Origin: Bacteroidales bacterium UBA4333
GTDB lineage: Bacteria > Bacteroidota > Bacteroidia > Bacteroidales > Paludibacteraceae
Length of the DNA stretch: 64,000 bases
Assembly (NCBI GenBank): GCA_002394335.1
Contig: DGTP01000006.1
Coordinates: 1-64,000 of the forward strand
Direction: 5' to 3'
Shown here: piece after piece, positions 7,853 through 16,575 of the stretch
Position numbering within the stretch: position 1 is the stretch's first letter
How the letters are laid out: every line of letters starts with the position of its first letter
Translations under genes and position numbers: made by a program
The notes under the pieces: model-generated
What the model saw: only the letters and a program-made list of their open reading frames with translations
Told to the model about the DNA's origin: nothing
The model's database searches: none

Positions 7853-9892
7853 ATGAAAAAATGCTTGTTAATAAGCCTCATCAGTCTGGCTATGATCTCC
7901 TGTAGCCAGTCTCTCCAAGTAGCTTCACCCGACGGCGGACTGACTCTCCGTTTTGAGCAGACTTCCTCCGGAGGCATTGCTTATAGTGTAAGTCGCGGAG
8001 ATAAGATGATCATCGCCCCTTCGCCACTGGGATTTGAGACGAAAGAGGTATCATTATGCGACAGTTTTGAGATCACAGGAACAGAGCACAGCTCATATGA
8101 CGATACATGGGAGACGGTCTGGGGCGAAGAGCGCGAGATCAGAGACCACCACAACACCATGACAGTGCATCTAAGGCATGTGTCGGGAATGCTGATGGAC
8201 ATAGAGTTCAGGGTGTTTGACGACGGTGTGGCATGGCGATACCATTTCAAGGGTCAAGGAGACCAAGAAACAAATACAAAACTCACCATCACCGAGGAAC
8301 TGACCTCCTATCGTTTCACCCAAGGAGCCGAAGCATGGTCTATTCCATGGCGTACAGAATATTATGAAGGGCTGTGGCAAAAGAGAACAATCAAGGGACA
8401 AAGTGACCAAGAACCAAGTACAAAGGACACACTGTGTTCGCCTGTCACCTTAGAGTTTGAGGACGGCACGTACGGTTTCCTCCATGAAGCAGCACTAACC
8501 GACTATCCTGCGCAGAATTTCCATGTCAGCGACGGGGCAGTACGCACTTATCTCACGCCGTGGATGAATGCACAAGAGAACAATGCAAAAAGCACAAAAG
8601 AGATAAAGGCATATATCGAGACACCGTTTGAGACCCCGTGGCGGTTTGTGGTTCTGACAAAGACTCTGCCGGAGTTAGTAGCGAGCCGTATCATGCTGAA
8701 CCTCAACGAACCCTGCGCCATAGAGGACCCATCATGGATCAAGCCGACGAAGTTTATGGGCATCTGGTGGGGAATGCATATCAAGACCATGACCTGGGAA
8801 CAGGGTCCCAACCATGGCGCTACAACGCCTAACATGGAACGATATATGCGTTTTGCCAAAGAACACGGCATCGGCGCAGTCTTAGCGGAGGGCTGGAACA
8901 AAGGCTGGGAAGACTGGAAGCACTTTGATTTCACGACTCCTTATTCTGACTGGGATATGGATTATCTGACGCATCTGTCGGACAGTTTAGGCGTGCAGAT
9001 CGTAGGTCACAACGAGACCGGGGGTAATGCAGCCGATTATGAGGCTCAGCTCGACTCGATCTACCGGTATCATGCCGACCATGGGATTCATGTGATCAAG
9101 ACCGGCTATGTAGCACCTATCATCCGCACGAAAGACGGTCTGCAGTGGAACAAAGGGCAATCGGGTGTACGGCATTACCGCAAAGTGATCGAGACAGCCG
9201 CCCGCTACCATATAGCCATCGACAACCACGAACCGGTAATGCCGACAGGCTTGCAGCGAACGTATCCTAATCTAATGACACAAGAGGGCGTTCGCGGTCA
9301 AGAATGGAATGCCTGGAGTGCGGACGGAGGCAGTCCTTGCGAGCATGTAACCGTGCTGCCTTATACCCGTATTCTGGCAGGTCCGGTGGACTATACGCCG
9401 GGCGTATTCCATTTTGAAAATCCCGTTATTCCGACGACCCGTGTCCATGCTACGCTGATGAATCAGCTTGGACTTTTTGTCTGCTTCTATTCGCCGCTGC
9501 AGATGGCGTGTGATCTGCCAGAACATTACATGGAGCACCCGGAGGCGTTCCGGTTTATCGAGCATGTCCCATGCGACTGGGAGCGATCAATCCTTTTGGA
9601 TGGGAAAATAGGCGACTATTGTATCTTTGCCCGGCAGGAAAGGGGCAGCTCAAAATGGTATATAGGAGGTATTACTGACGAGAACGCCCGTGAGGTAAGT
9701 ATCCCTTTATCCTTTCTAAATGACCAAACGGCAAATTATAAAACGACGCTTTACCTGGATGCAGATGATGCCGACTGGCAGAGTAAGCCATATGCTTATA
9801 CTATTGACCGAATGAATGTAACTTCAGCCGATACTTTGCACCTGCGCATGGCACCCGGCGGAGGTTTCGCTGCAGAGATTATTCCGTTTTGA
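7853..9892 (+). CDS. GH97 alpha-glucosidase-type lipoprotein (SusB-like)
   Basis: 679 residues. The ATG at 7853 gives MKKCLLISLISLAMISC, a lipoprotein signal with Cys at residue 17. GH97 layout: N-terminal beta-sandwich (about 25-280), a (beta/alpha)8 barrel and a C-terminal sheet. VIKTGYV, NHEPVMPTGLQRTYPN and QEGVRGQEW correspond to the inverting, SusB-type subgroup (Glu residues as base and acid) rather than the retaining alpha-galactosidase type. It likely acts on alpha-glucans in the periplasm or at the outer membrane. Two 37-bp imperfect direct repeats inside the gene (8248 and 8392) encode similar peptides (KGQGDQETNTK, KGQSDQEPSTK). A start in frame at 7799 would overlap apbE. Confidence 0.92.
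   Translation: MKKCLLISLISLAMISCSQSLQVASPDGGLTLRFEQTSSGGIAYSVSRGDKMIIAPSPLGFETKEVSLCDSFEITGTEHSSYDDTWETVWGEEREIRDHHNTMTVHLRHVSGMLMDIEFRVFDDGVAWRYHFKGQGDQETNTKLTITEELTSYRFTQGAEAWSIPWRTEYYEGLWQKRTIKGQSDQEPSTKDTLCSPVTLEFEDGTYGFLHEAALTDYPAQNFHVSDGAVRTYLTPWMNAQENNAKSTKEIKAYIETPFETPWRFVVLTKTLPELVASRIMLNLNEPCAIEDPSWIKPTKFMGIWWGMHIKTMTWEQGPNHGATTPNMERYMRFAKEHGIGAVLAEGWNKGWEDWKHFDFTTPYSDWDMDYLTHLSDSLGVQIVGHNETGGNAADYEAQLDSIYRYHADHGIHVIKTGYVAPIIRTKDGLQWNKGQSGVRHYRKVIETAARYHIAIDNHEPVMPTGLQRTYPNLMTQEGVRGQEWNAWSADGGSPCEHVTVLPYTRILAGPVDYTPGVFHFENPVIPTTRVHATLMNQLGLFVCFYSPLQMACDLPEHYMEHPEAFRFIEHVPCDWERSILLDGKIGDYCIFARQERGSSKWYIGGITDENAREVSIPLSFLNDQTANYKTTLYLDADDADWQSKPYAYTIDRMNVTSADTLHLRMAPGGGFAAEIIPF
8248..8428 (+). 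repeat. 37-bp direct repeat inside the GH97 gene
   Basis: Copies at 8248-8284 and 8392-8428 agree at 29 of 37 positions and are read in the same frame. Both encode a polar K-G-Q-x-D-Q-E-x-x-T-K peptide in the N-terminal sandwich domain, so they probably form surface loops. Confidence 0.6.
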
Positions 9893-9993
9893 GAGAGGTA
9901 TCCGACATGCCGGGCGGTATATATTTGCAAAAGAGCACGGATAGAGGAGCAACAGATTAGCCGGTTAGAGGACTACGAGGAGTCCGACAGGAA

Positions 9994-10018
9994 AAAACCG
10001 CTCCCAAGTGTCGGTTTT
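9994..10018. terminator. Terminator after GH97 gene
   Basis: AAAACCG (9994-10000) and CGGTTTT (10012-10018) form a 7-bp stem with an 11-base loop and a U-rich side on both strands. It lies about 100 bp after the GH97 stop and before the bamD promoter. Confidence 0.5.
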
Positions 10019-10049
10019 CTGTATTAAGTGCCGAAAAAAATCTTTTTTA

Positions 10050-10081
10050 TTTGCATATATCAAAAAAAAATACTAATTTTG
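10050..10081 (+). promoter_or_regulatory. Promoter of bamD operon
   Basis: TTTG (10050-10053), a 20-bp spacer and TAATTTTG (10074-10081). The ATG of bamD is 132 bp downstream, so the message has a fairly long leader. Confidence 0.8.
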
Positions 10082-10213
10082 CAGGCTGATTTTGTAAAAT
10101 AGCCAAATAGGCGATAGAGAAGACTATAATATAATATAAGCAGAAACGTTCTCGGAATAGAATAAACCGTGGCATACGACAAGAAACACTTGCAAGACAC
10201 ACACAAGGAGCAC

Positions 10214-11035
10214 ATGGACACAGGGAAAAAACTATATATCACCATAGCCATTATACTATCCGTTTTCGGGATGACCGGATGCGGGGAATATCAAGCATTG
10301 CTCAAATCCCGCGATCCTGAACTGAAATACGAGAAAGCATTGGAGTATTTCAACAACAAAGAGTACACCAAAGCGCAAACCTTATTGGAAGATATATCCA
10401 GTTACTACCGCGGCACCGAGCGTAGCGAAGACGTATTAGCCTATCTGGCACGAAGTTATATGGGCCAAAAGAGTTACAGCTCCGCCGCCCAATACTACGA
10501 AGCCTATATCCGCAACTACCCCAAAGGACAATATGCTATCGAGGCACGGTTTCAGTTAGGCCATTGTTATTATTTGGATTCGCCGGATGCACGTCTGGAT
10601 CAGGACATTACCAACAAAGCCATCGAAGCCTATACGCAGTTTATCGAACTGTATCCCGAGAGCCCATATAGTGAACAAGCTTACACGGAAATGGGCGAGA
10701 TGCAGGAGAAGCTGGCACTAAAAGAGCTCTACAGCGCAAGACTGTACTACAATATGGGTTCGTATCTGGGAAACAACTATCTGAGTTGCGAGATCATCAG
10801 CCGCAATGCGCTCAAGAACTTCCCCGACACGAAGTACGCCGAAGAGTTCCACTGGCTGATACTACAAGCCAAACACGCCCAGGTAGTGATGTCCTACGAA
10901 GAGAAGCGCTTGGAGCGCGCCCGGGACACACAAGACGAATGTTACAACTTCATGACGGACTATCCCGATTCGAAACACCGCTCCCAAGCAGAGAAAATGC
11001 TCAAAGAGATGAAGAAGATAACCAAGGAGAACTGA
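10214..11035 (+). CDS. bamD: Outer-membrane assembly lipoprotein BamD
   Basis: 273 residues. Part of the BAM complex that inserts barrels in the outer membrane. The ATG at 10214 opens MDTGKKLYITIAIILSVFG and leads to a lipobox at MTGC. TPR-like repeats follow (YEKALEYFNNKEYTKAQTLLEDI, SSAAQYYEAYIRNYPKGQYAIEARFQLGHCYY, KAIEAYTQFIELYPESPYSEQA). An upstream GTG at 10169 is possible but would bury the signal peptide. The order bamD-rpb6-coaBC is the usual one in Bacteroidota. Confidence 0.94.
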   Translation: MDTGKKLYITIAIILSVFGMTGCGEYQALLKSRDPELKYEKALEYFNNKEYTKAQTLLEDISSYYRGTERSEDVLAYLARSYMGQKSYSSAAQYYEAYIRNYPKGQYAIEARFQLGHCYYLDSPDARLDQDITNKAIEAYTQFIELYPESPYSEQAYTEMGEMQEKLALKELYSARLYYNMGSYLGNNYLSCEIISRNALKNFPDTKYAEEFHWLILQAKHAQVVMSYEEKRLERARDTQDECYNFMTDYPDSKHRSQAEKMLKEMKKITKEN

Positions 11036-11078
11036 GCCGGAGAAGAAAAAAAAGAATAAACAGATAAATACAAAAAAT

Positions 11079-11411
11079 ATGGATTACAAGAAATCAAAAG
11101 CCCCCAAGACCACGGTGACTCGTGACCTCAACCAGCTTACCGAGCCGGTAGGAAATGTGTATGAGACCATTGCTATCTTAGCCAAACGCGCTAATCAGAT
11201 TAGCGGAGCCATCAAAAAAGAACTGGATGCCAAGCTGCAAGACTTCTCTATTCCGCAGGACGCACTGGACGAGACCTTTGAGAACAAAGAGCAGATAGAG
11301 ATCTCCCGTACCTACGAGCGGATGCCGAAAGCCACCTTGATTGCTACGCAGGAACTGATTGACGGTGAACTGGTGTACCGCACCGCCAACCGTGACGACA
11401 TCCTCAAGTAA
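11079..11411 (+). CDS. RNA polymerase Rpb6/omega subunit
   Basis: 110 residues. The Bacteroidota version of omega, involved in RNA polymerase assembly. VYETIAILAKRANQIS matches the omega/Rpb6 core helix, and the tail contains an acidic EISRTYERMPKATLIATQELIDGEL segment typical of this family. It sits 43 bp after bamD and is followed at once by coaBC, whose possible upstream starts overlap its end. Confidence 0.9.
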   Translation: MDYKKSKAPKTTVTRDLNQLTEPVGNVYETIAILAKRANQISGAIKKELDAKLQDFSIPQDALDETFENKEQIEISRTYERMPKATLIATQELIDGELVYRTANRDDILK

Positions 11412-11445
11412 AAAAAGAGCCTCCAAAGGTGCGAACAGCCCGAAA

Positions 11446-12648
11446 GTGGACATTAGAGGGAAACACATTATTGTAGGTGTGAGCGGTGGTATAGCCGCTT
11501 ACAAGATACCGGAGCTGATAAGGCTGCTGGTGAAGCAGGGAGCAGAAGTACGCGTGACGGTGACTCGTCACGCGTTAGAATTTGTAACGGAGTTAACTCT
11601 TCAGACTGTCTCCGGGCACAAGGTTTATAGCGATGTGTTCGGTGCCATCAACGAGCACGCAACGGAGCACATCTCGTTGCCGGAGTGGGCGGACATAATG
11701 ATTGTAGCACCTGCCACTGCCAATGTGTTAGGCAAGTTCGCCGCCGGCATTGCCGATGACGCTCTGACAACCACTTTCAGTTCCTGCGCCGCCCGCAAGC
11801 CCATCGTGCTTGCTCCGGCGATGAACGACAAGATGTGGGAGAACCCCGCCACCCAAAACGCCATCCGCACTCTCCGTTCATGGCAGGGTATTCATGTCAT
11901 CGAACCGGCAGAAGGCGTTCTGGCGTGCGGCACTAGCGGCAAAGGGCGGATGCCGGAGGTAGAGGTTCTTGCCGAGCAAGTGAAAGCCGCGCTGAGCAAA
12001 AAGACGATGCAAGGCAAACGGGTGCTGATCACAGCCGGTGCAACGATAGAAAAGATCGACCCCGTACGGTATATCAGCAATTTCTCGACCGGCAAGATGG
12101 GTTACGCCATCGCTCGCGAGTGTCTGCGCCGCGGCGCGGAAGTGACACTTATTAGCGGCAAGACCCAACTGACGATAGAGGGATACGAGGGTTTGCAGAA
12201 AACAGATATAGAATCCGCCCAAGAGATGTTCGAGGCATCGCGCGAGGCATTTGCGAGTGCGGACATAGCCATCTTCACCGCCGCCGTAGCCGACTACTCC
12301 CCCGCAAAGCCCGCTACAGAGAAAATCAAACGGCAAGAAGAGAATACGACTCTCCTCCTACACGCCAATACAGACATAGCTGGCGAGTTGAGCCGCAGCA
12401 AGCGAATCGGGCAGACAACAATAGGTTTTGCTTTAGAGACCAACGATGAGGAAGCCAATGCGCAGAAGAAACTGCAGAAGAAAGGGTTGGACTACATCGT
12501 CATGAACTCGCTGCAAGACAAAGGTGCCGGATTTGGCGTAGATACCAACAAAGTAACGCTCTACGGCATCAACGGCATCAAAAAAGACAGCCCCCTTGAA
12601 TCGAAGGAAGCTGTCAGCCGGTGGCTTCTGGATGCCTTAGGGTATTAG
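11446..12648 (+). CDS. coaBC: CoaBC bifunctional enzyme (coenzyme A synthesis)
   Basis: 400 residues, the usual length. The N-terminal flavoprotein (CoaC, 4'-phosphopantothenoylcysteine decarboxylase) begins VDIRGKHIIVGVSGGIAAYK and contains the H of INEHATEHISL and the PAMNDKMW loop. The C-terminal synthetase (CoaB) starts near GKRVLITAGATIEKIDPVRYISNFSTGKMG and holds FTAAVADYSP. There is no ATG: GTG 11446 is chosen as it precedes the first beta strand. TTG 11359 and GTG 11365 overlap rpb6. The stop is only 7 bp from the end of the convergent DUF3276 gene. Confidence 0.93.
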   Translation: MDIRGKHIIVGVSGGIAAYKIPELIRLLVKQGAEVRVTVTRHALEFVTELTLQTVSGHKVYSDVFGAINEHATEHISLPEWADIMIVAPATANVLGKFAAGIADDALTTTFSSCAARKPIVLAPAMNDKMWENPATQNAIRTLRSWQGIHVIEPAEGVLACGTSGKGRMPEVEVLAEQVKAALSKKTMQGKRVLITAGATIEKIDPVRYISNFSTGKMGYAIARECLRRGAEVTLISGKTQLTIEGYEGLQKTDIESAQEMFEASREAFASADIAIFTAAVADYSPAKPATEKIKRQEENTTLLLHANTDIAGELSRSKRIGQTTIGFALETNDEEANAQKKLQKKGLDYIVMNSLQDKGAGFGVDTNKVTLYGINGIKKDSPLESKEAVSRWLLDALGY

Positions 12649-12655
12649 CATTTCT

Positions 12656-13048
12656 TTATTTAAAGAATCCTAACAAACCTTTGCGTTTAGATTCCTCTTG
12701 TTGCTCAGAAGGATTCTCAGCGGACGCTGTTTCTGCGGTCTCAGTCTCAGGATGCCACTCCTCACGAGCATCAATAGTACCGAGCTGCGATTCTACGAAC
12801 TTGACCACATCCTGTAACGCTTCCGTGAAGTGAGCAAAGTCTTCTTTATATAGGAACAGTTTGTGCTTCTCGAACTGCGGAGCCTCATCTTCTCCCATTG
12901 ACTTCTTCTTGCTCTCTGTGATGCACAGATACAAATCTTCATTACGTGCTTTTTTGACATCCAAATAATAGATGCGCTTACCTGCCTTCAACGACTTGGA
13001 ATAGACGATTTCAGGCTCTTTTCTGTCTTCAAATCTCCGATTTTCCAT
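12656..13048 (-). CDS. DUF3276 PUR-alpha-like nucleic-acid-binding protein
   Basis: 130 residues beginning MENRRFEDRKEPEIVYSKSL. The core (residues 10-90) is the DUF3276 / PUR domain, found throughout Bacteroidota and in Borrelia BpuR, which binds single-stranded DNA and RNA: KAGKRIYYLDVKKARNEDLYLCITESKK and HKLFLYKEDFAHFTEALQDVVKFV. The C-terminal 40 residues are an acidic, disordered tail ending in KRKGLLGFFK. It is transcribed from a promoter that overlaps the nusB promoter. Confidence 0.88.
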   Translation of the reverse strand: MENRRFEDRKEPEIVYSKSLKAGKRIYYLDVKKARNEDLYLCITESKKKSMGEDEAPQFEKHKLFLYKEDFAHFTEALQDVVKFVESQLGTIDAREEWHPETETAETASAENPSEQQEESKRKGLLGFFK

Positions 13049-13081
13049 CTTAAAAATAATTAGTTATCTCATTTTACGCCA

Positions 13082-13112
13082 CAAAATTACTACTTTTTTT
13101 GCATATTACAAA
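13082..13112 (-). promoter_or_regulatory. Promoter of DUF3276 gene
   Basis: On the minus strand TTTG (13109-13112), a 19-bp spacer and TAATTTTG (13082-13089), 33 bp before the start codon. It shares 15 bp with the nusB promoter. Confidence 0.7.
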
Positions 13113-13129
13113 AATTTTTTGTAATTTTG
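13098..13129 (+). promoter_or_regulatory. Promoter of nusB operon
   Basis: TTTG (13098-13101), a 20-bp spacer and TAATTTTG (13122-13129), 26 bp before the ATG at 13156. Confidence 0.8.
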
Positions 13130-13155
13130 TGCCATATTTTTGAATTTTTAGTATA

Positions 13156-14112
13156 ATGATTAGTAGAACACTGGTTCGAACGAGGGTCATTCAAACCCTT
13201 TACGCCTATTACAAAGACGGAGACAAGACTTCGTTGAGTGCTAAAAAAGAGTTGCTGAAATCTTTCAGCGACAGTTATGATTTATATGTGTTACTGCTGA
13301 GTTTGGTGAACGAGTTGACACAATATGCCGAAGAGCAGATTGAAGCGGCAGAATCGCGCGCCAAAGTGATGCATGAGGAATACACCGCCAACAGACGTTT
13401 TGTAAACAACCGCCTTTCCCAGAAAGTATTCAACAACCGCCCCATTCGCAATTATCTAGCGAACAACAAACTGAGTTGGGAAGCCGGCATGGATGCCATG
13501 GGAGCGATCTACAAGGAACTGACAGAGACCGATTATTATAAGGAATACATGTCCGCGGAGAAAAACACATACGAAGACGACAAGCGCGTCTGGCGTAAGA
13601 TATACACCGAGTTGCTACCCTACAACGAAGCACTCTACTCCGCTTTGGACGAGATGGAAGTAGTACTGGACAGGAACAACTGGACGGTAGATGTAGATAT
13701 GATGCTAACTTTCGCCATCAAGACCCTGAAACGTTTCGAAGAAGAAGGGAATGACGACCAAGAGATTCTGCCCATGTTCAAGCAGGAAGAAGACCTGGAT
13801 TTCGCCAAAGACCTGCTACGCTATGCCATAGAAGAAAAAGACCGCTATGAGCAGTTGATCGACACGCACCTGAGGAACTGGGATGCCAGCCGCGTAGCAT
13901 ACATGGACCGCATCATTCTGCAGACGGCGTTGGCAGAGTTATTCCATTTCGACGATATCGCATTGGAAGTGACGTTGAACGAGTATATCGAGTTGAGCAA
14001 AGAGTACTCGACGGACAAGAGTTACACCTTTATCAATGGGGTGCTGACAGAAATCATGCGAGACGAGAAACGCCAAGGGACACTGATGAAGGCGATGGGG
14101 ATGAGGGTTTAG
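13156..14112 (+). CDS. nusB: Transcription antitermination factor NusB (long form)
   Basis: 318 residues, about twice the E. coli protein, as is usual in Bacteroidota. The start MISRTLVRTRVIQTLYAYY is the NusB RNA-binding helix region, and the C-terminal half shows DASRVAYMDRIILQTALAEL and the DKSYTFINGVLTEI motif. It acts in antitermination of rRNA transcription with NusE/S10. It leads the nusB-yajC-ybbR cluster seen across the phylum. Confidence 0.93.
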   Translation: MISRTLVRTRVIQTLYAYYKDGDKTSLSAKKELLKSFSDSYDLYVLLLSLVNELTQYAEEQIEAAESRAKVMHEEYTANRRFVNNRLSQKVFNNRPIRNYLANNKLSWEAGMDAMGAIYKELTETDYYKEYMSAEKNTYEDDKRVWRKIYTELLPYNEALYSALDEMEVVLDRNNWTVDVDMMLTFAIKTLKRFEEEGNDDQEILPMFKQEEDLDFAKDLLRYAIEEKDRYEQLIDTHLRNWDASRVAYMDRIILQTALAELFHFDDIALEVTLNEYIELSKEYSTDKSYTFINGVLTEIMRDEKRQGTLMKAMGMRV

Positions 14113-14152
14113 AATTGAAAGTTGAGAAAATAATAACTAAAACAAAAATATT

Positions 14153-14479
14153 ATGTTAGATTTAATTTTGCTGCAAGCAACTCAAGCACAAGGACAAGGA
14201 AGTCAATGGTCATTTTGGATTATGATGATTCTGATTTTCGTAGTATTCTATTTCTTTATGATCCGTCCTCAGACCAAGAAGCAGAAAGAACTTCAGAAAC
14301 AGCGCGACGAGATGAAGAAAGGTGACAAAGTGGTAACAGCCGGTGGTATCTACGGCGAGATCAAGGAGATTCAGGAAAATACCATCCTGCTGACCGTTGC
14401 CAAAGAAGTGACCATCAAAGTGGACAAACAGAGCGTCTATATCGCTGCAGAGGATGCACAAGCATCCGCTCAGAAATAA
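14153..14479 (+). CDS. yajC: Preprotein translocase subunit YajC
   Basis: 108 residues: one membrane helix (WSFWIMMILIFVVFYFFMI, about 19-38), then RPQTKKQKELQKQRDEMKKGDKVVTAGGIYG, the YajC signature. It associates with SecDF in the inner membrane. It lies 40 bp after nusB, and the next frame overlaps its last codons. Confidence 0.95.
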   Translation: MLDLILLQATQAQGQGSQWSFWIMMILIFVVFYFFMIRPQTKKQKELQKQRDEMKKGDKVVTAGGIYGEIKEIQENTILLTVAKEVTIKVDKQSVYIAAEDAQASAQK

Positions 14480-15425
14480 GCGAAGAGCATATACGGGATT
14501 CCACAAGGGAATGAAGTGGCGTGAGGTACTGACATACTTATGCTTCGTAGCATTAGCGACAGCTATATGGTACGGCAGAGCGTTACGCTCGGTACACGAC
14601 AAGACTCTCTCAGTAGAGGTCCAATATGTTGGCATACCGGGTACGGTGAGTTTGGACACTCCCCTTCCCGACCGGCTGACGATACAGGTTCGCGATGCCG
14701 GCACGCGGTTACGCCTGTATTCCGACGCGCCGTTGACGGTGAGTATTGACCTCACGGGACGGTTTCATTCTTCATCAGGAGAAGTGACTATTTCTTCAGA
14801 GACGCTCAAGACGGCTGTCAAGCAGCAGTTGCAGGGAACGACCAACCTGCAGAAAATCAGTCCGTCCATAATCCGCTCCACCTATCGCACGCAGACACAG
14901 AAACGGGTGCCGGTAATATTACACCACAAGATCGAGTGTGCGCCAGAGTACCAGTTAGCCGAGGAACCGCTGCTGATGCAGAGTTCAATACTGGCATACG
15001 GAGCCAAAGAGGCATTAGACAGTCTGGAGAGTGTGCAGACCAAGACCCTTGTGCTGGACGATGCCAGAGACACTATCCTCTCTTCTGTGGGACTGATAGC
15101 GCCCAAAGGTATCCGGTTGTCACAAGGGAGTGTAAAGGTTCAGGTAGTGGCCGAGCGGTACTCGGAGAAAGCAATCACCGTACCGATCGAGATCAAGAAT
15201 GTACCGGAAGGCAGCCGTGTAAGACTTTTTCCACAACAAGCGACGGTGACGCTACACGTAGGACTGAGCCACTGGAAAAATATCCACGACAACGACATAC
15301 ATGCCTATTGCGTATATAGCGACTCTCTGGAGACTCTGCCTGTAGAGGTGAGAAGCGAAAACAGCGAGGTCATGCGTATGCGCGTACACCCAAGTACAGT
15401 AGAATATTTAATAGAACATAATTAG
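14454..15425 (+). CDS. YbbR-like domain protein
   Basis: 323 residues. A membrane helix (about 25-41, VLTYLCFVALATAIWYG) is followed by an exported region of YbbR-like beta repeats (SVEVQYVGIPGTVSL, RVPVILHHKIECAPEYQLAEEP, TVPIEIKNVPEGSRVRLFPQQATVTLHV). YbbR/CdaR proteins act outside the membrane; in Firmicutes CdaR regulates a c-di-AMP cyclase, and the role here is unknown. ATG 14454 overlaps yajC by 26 bp; ATG 14511 (MKWREV) is an alternative that keeps the helix. Confidence 0.82.
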   Translation: MHKHPLRNKRRAYTGFHKGMKWREVLTYLCFVALATAIWYGRALRSVHDKTLSVEVQYVGIPGTVSLDTPLPDRLTIQVRDAGTRLRLYSDAPLTVSIDLTGRFHSSSGEVTISSETLKTAVKQQLQGTTNLQKISPSIIRSTYRTQTQKRVPVILHHKIECAPEYQLAEEPLLMQSSILAYGAKEALDSLESVQTKTLVLDDARDTILSSVGLIAPKGIRLSQGSVKVQVVAERYSEKAITVPIEIKNVPEGSRVRLFPQQATVTLHVGLSHWKNIHDNDIHAYCVYSDSLETLPVEVRSENSEVMRMRVHPSTVEYLIEHN

Positions 15426-15432
15426 ACGACAG

Positions 15433-16563
15433 ATGAAAAAAATACAGATGGTTGATTTGCAGAGCCAATACCTGCATATCAAAAAAGAAATTGACAAGGG
15501 TATCCAAGAGGTGATAGACACGGCATCTTTTGTCAAGGGTGGCAAAGTGACTGATTTTCAACACCATTTGGAGAGTTACACAGGCGCGAAGCATGTTATC
15601 CCTGTGGGGAACGGAACAGACGCGCTGCAGATAGCACTGATGAGCCTTGGACTGAAAGCCGGCGATGAGGTGATCACTCCGACCTTCACATTCATTGCCA
15701 CTGCAGAGGTGGTAGCGTTGTTAGGCCTGACGCCGGTGGTAGTAGATGTAGAATGGGGGACGATGAACATGTCAATAGAAGCAGTAAGAAGAGCTATCAC
15801 GCCCCGGACGAAAGCGATAGTGCCGGTACACCTGTTCGGACAATGCGCCGACATGGAACCTCTGATGGCACTGGCCAAAGAGCATCATCTAACCATCATC
15901 GAGGATGCCTGCCAAGCCATAGGCGCCGAGTACACCTTCTCAAACGGCGAAAAGAAGCAAGCCGGCACAATAGGTCAGATCGGGTGTACCAGTTTCTTCC
16001 CATCCAAGAACTTAGGCTGCTACGGCGACGGAGGTGCTATATTCACCAACGATGACGAGTTAGCGGGCAAGATGCGCGCTATTGCCAATCATGGTATGGT
16101 GGTACGCTATCACCATGACATGATCGGAGTGAACAGCCGTTTGGACTCGATTCAGGCAGCAGTACTGGATGCCAAGTTACCGCATCTGGATGAATATATT
16201 GCTTCGCGTCAACGTGCCGCAGCATACTACGACAAGGCATTCAGAGACAACGAGCACCTGCTCATACCGGAACGGACGGCACAATCGACACATGTCTTCC
16301 ACCAATACACCTTACGGTTACAGAATGTAGATCGTGAGGCACTGCGCGCCAAGCTACAAGAAGCCGGTATTCCGGCAATGATCTATTATCCGGTGCCATT
16401 GCACATGCAGAAAGCATACCAAGACCCGCGATATAAAAAGGGAGACTTCCCCGTAGCAGAACAACTGGCCGAATGTGTACTGTCGCTACCGATGCATACG
16501 GAGTTGGATGAAGAACAGCTCAGATATATCACAGAAAAAACAATAGAGTTCATAAACCAATAA
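15433..16563 (+). CDS. DegT/DnrJ/EryC1/StrS-family sugar aminotransferase
   Basis: 376 residues. A PLP enzyme of the family that aminates keto-sugars for surface glycans. Seen: GNGTDALQIALMSLGL, PTFTFIATAEVV, the EDACQAIGA segment and the PLP lysine in FFPSKNLGCYGDGG, followed by the SRLDSIQAAVL motif. It resembles UDP-2-acetamido-3-keto sugar transaminases (WbpE/WlbC group), but the exact sugar cannot be read. No other sugar-nucleotide genes adjoin it. It lies 7 bp after the YbbR gene and 12 bp before rpoN. Confidence 0.9.
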   Translation: MKKIQMVDLQSQYLHIKKEIDKGIQEVIDTASFVKGGKVTDFQHHLESYTGAKHVIPVGNGTDALQIALMSLGLKAGDEVITPTFTFIATAEVVALLGLTPVVVDVEWGTMNMSIEAVRRAITPRTKAIVPVHLFGQCADMEPLMALAKEHHLTIIEDACQAIGAEYTFSNGEKKQAGTIGQIGCTSFFPSKNLGCYGDGGAIFTNDDELAGKMRAIANHGMVVRYHHDMIGVNSRLDSIQAAVLDAKLPHLDEYIASRQRAAAYYDKAFRDNEHLLIPERTAQSTHVFHQYTLRLQNVDREALRAKLQEAGIPAMIYYPVPLHMQKAYQDPRYKKGDFPVAEQLAECVLSLPMHTELDEEQLRYITEKTIEFINQ

Positions 16564-16575
16564 GAACAGGTCCAG

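Noticed and set aside
11359..11445. Upstream extension of coaBC
   Set aside because: TTG 11359 and GTG 11365 lie in the rpb6 gene and encode low-complexity sequence unlike CoaC proteins. GTG 11446 gives the normal length.
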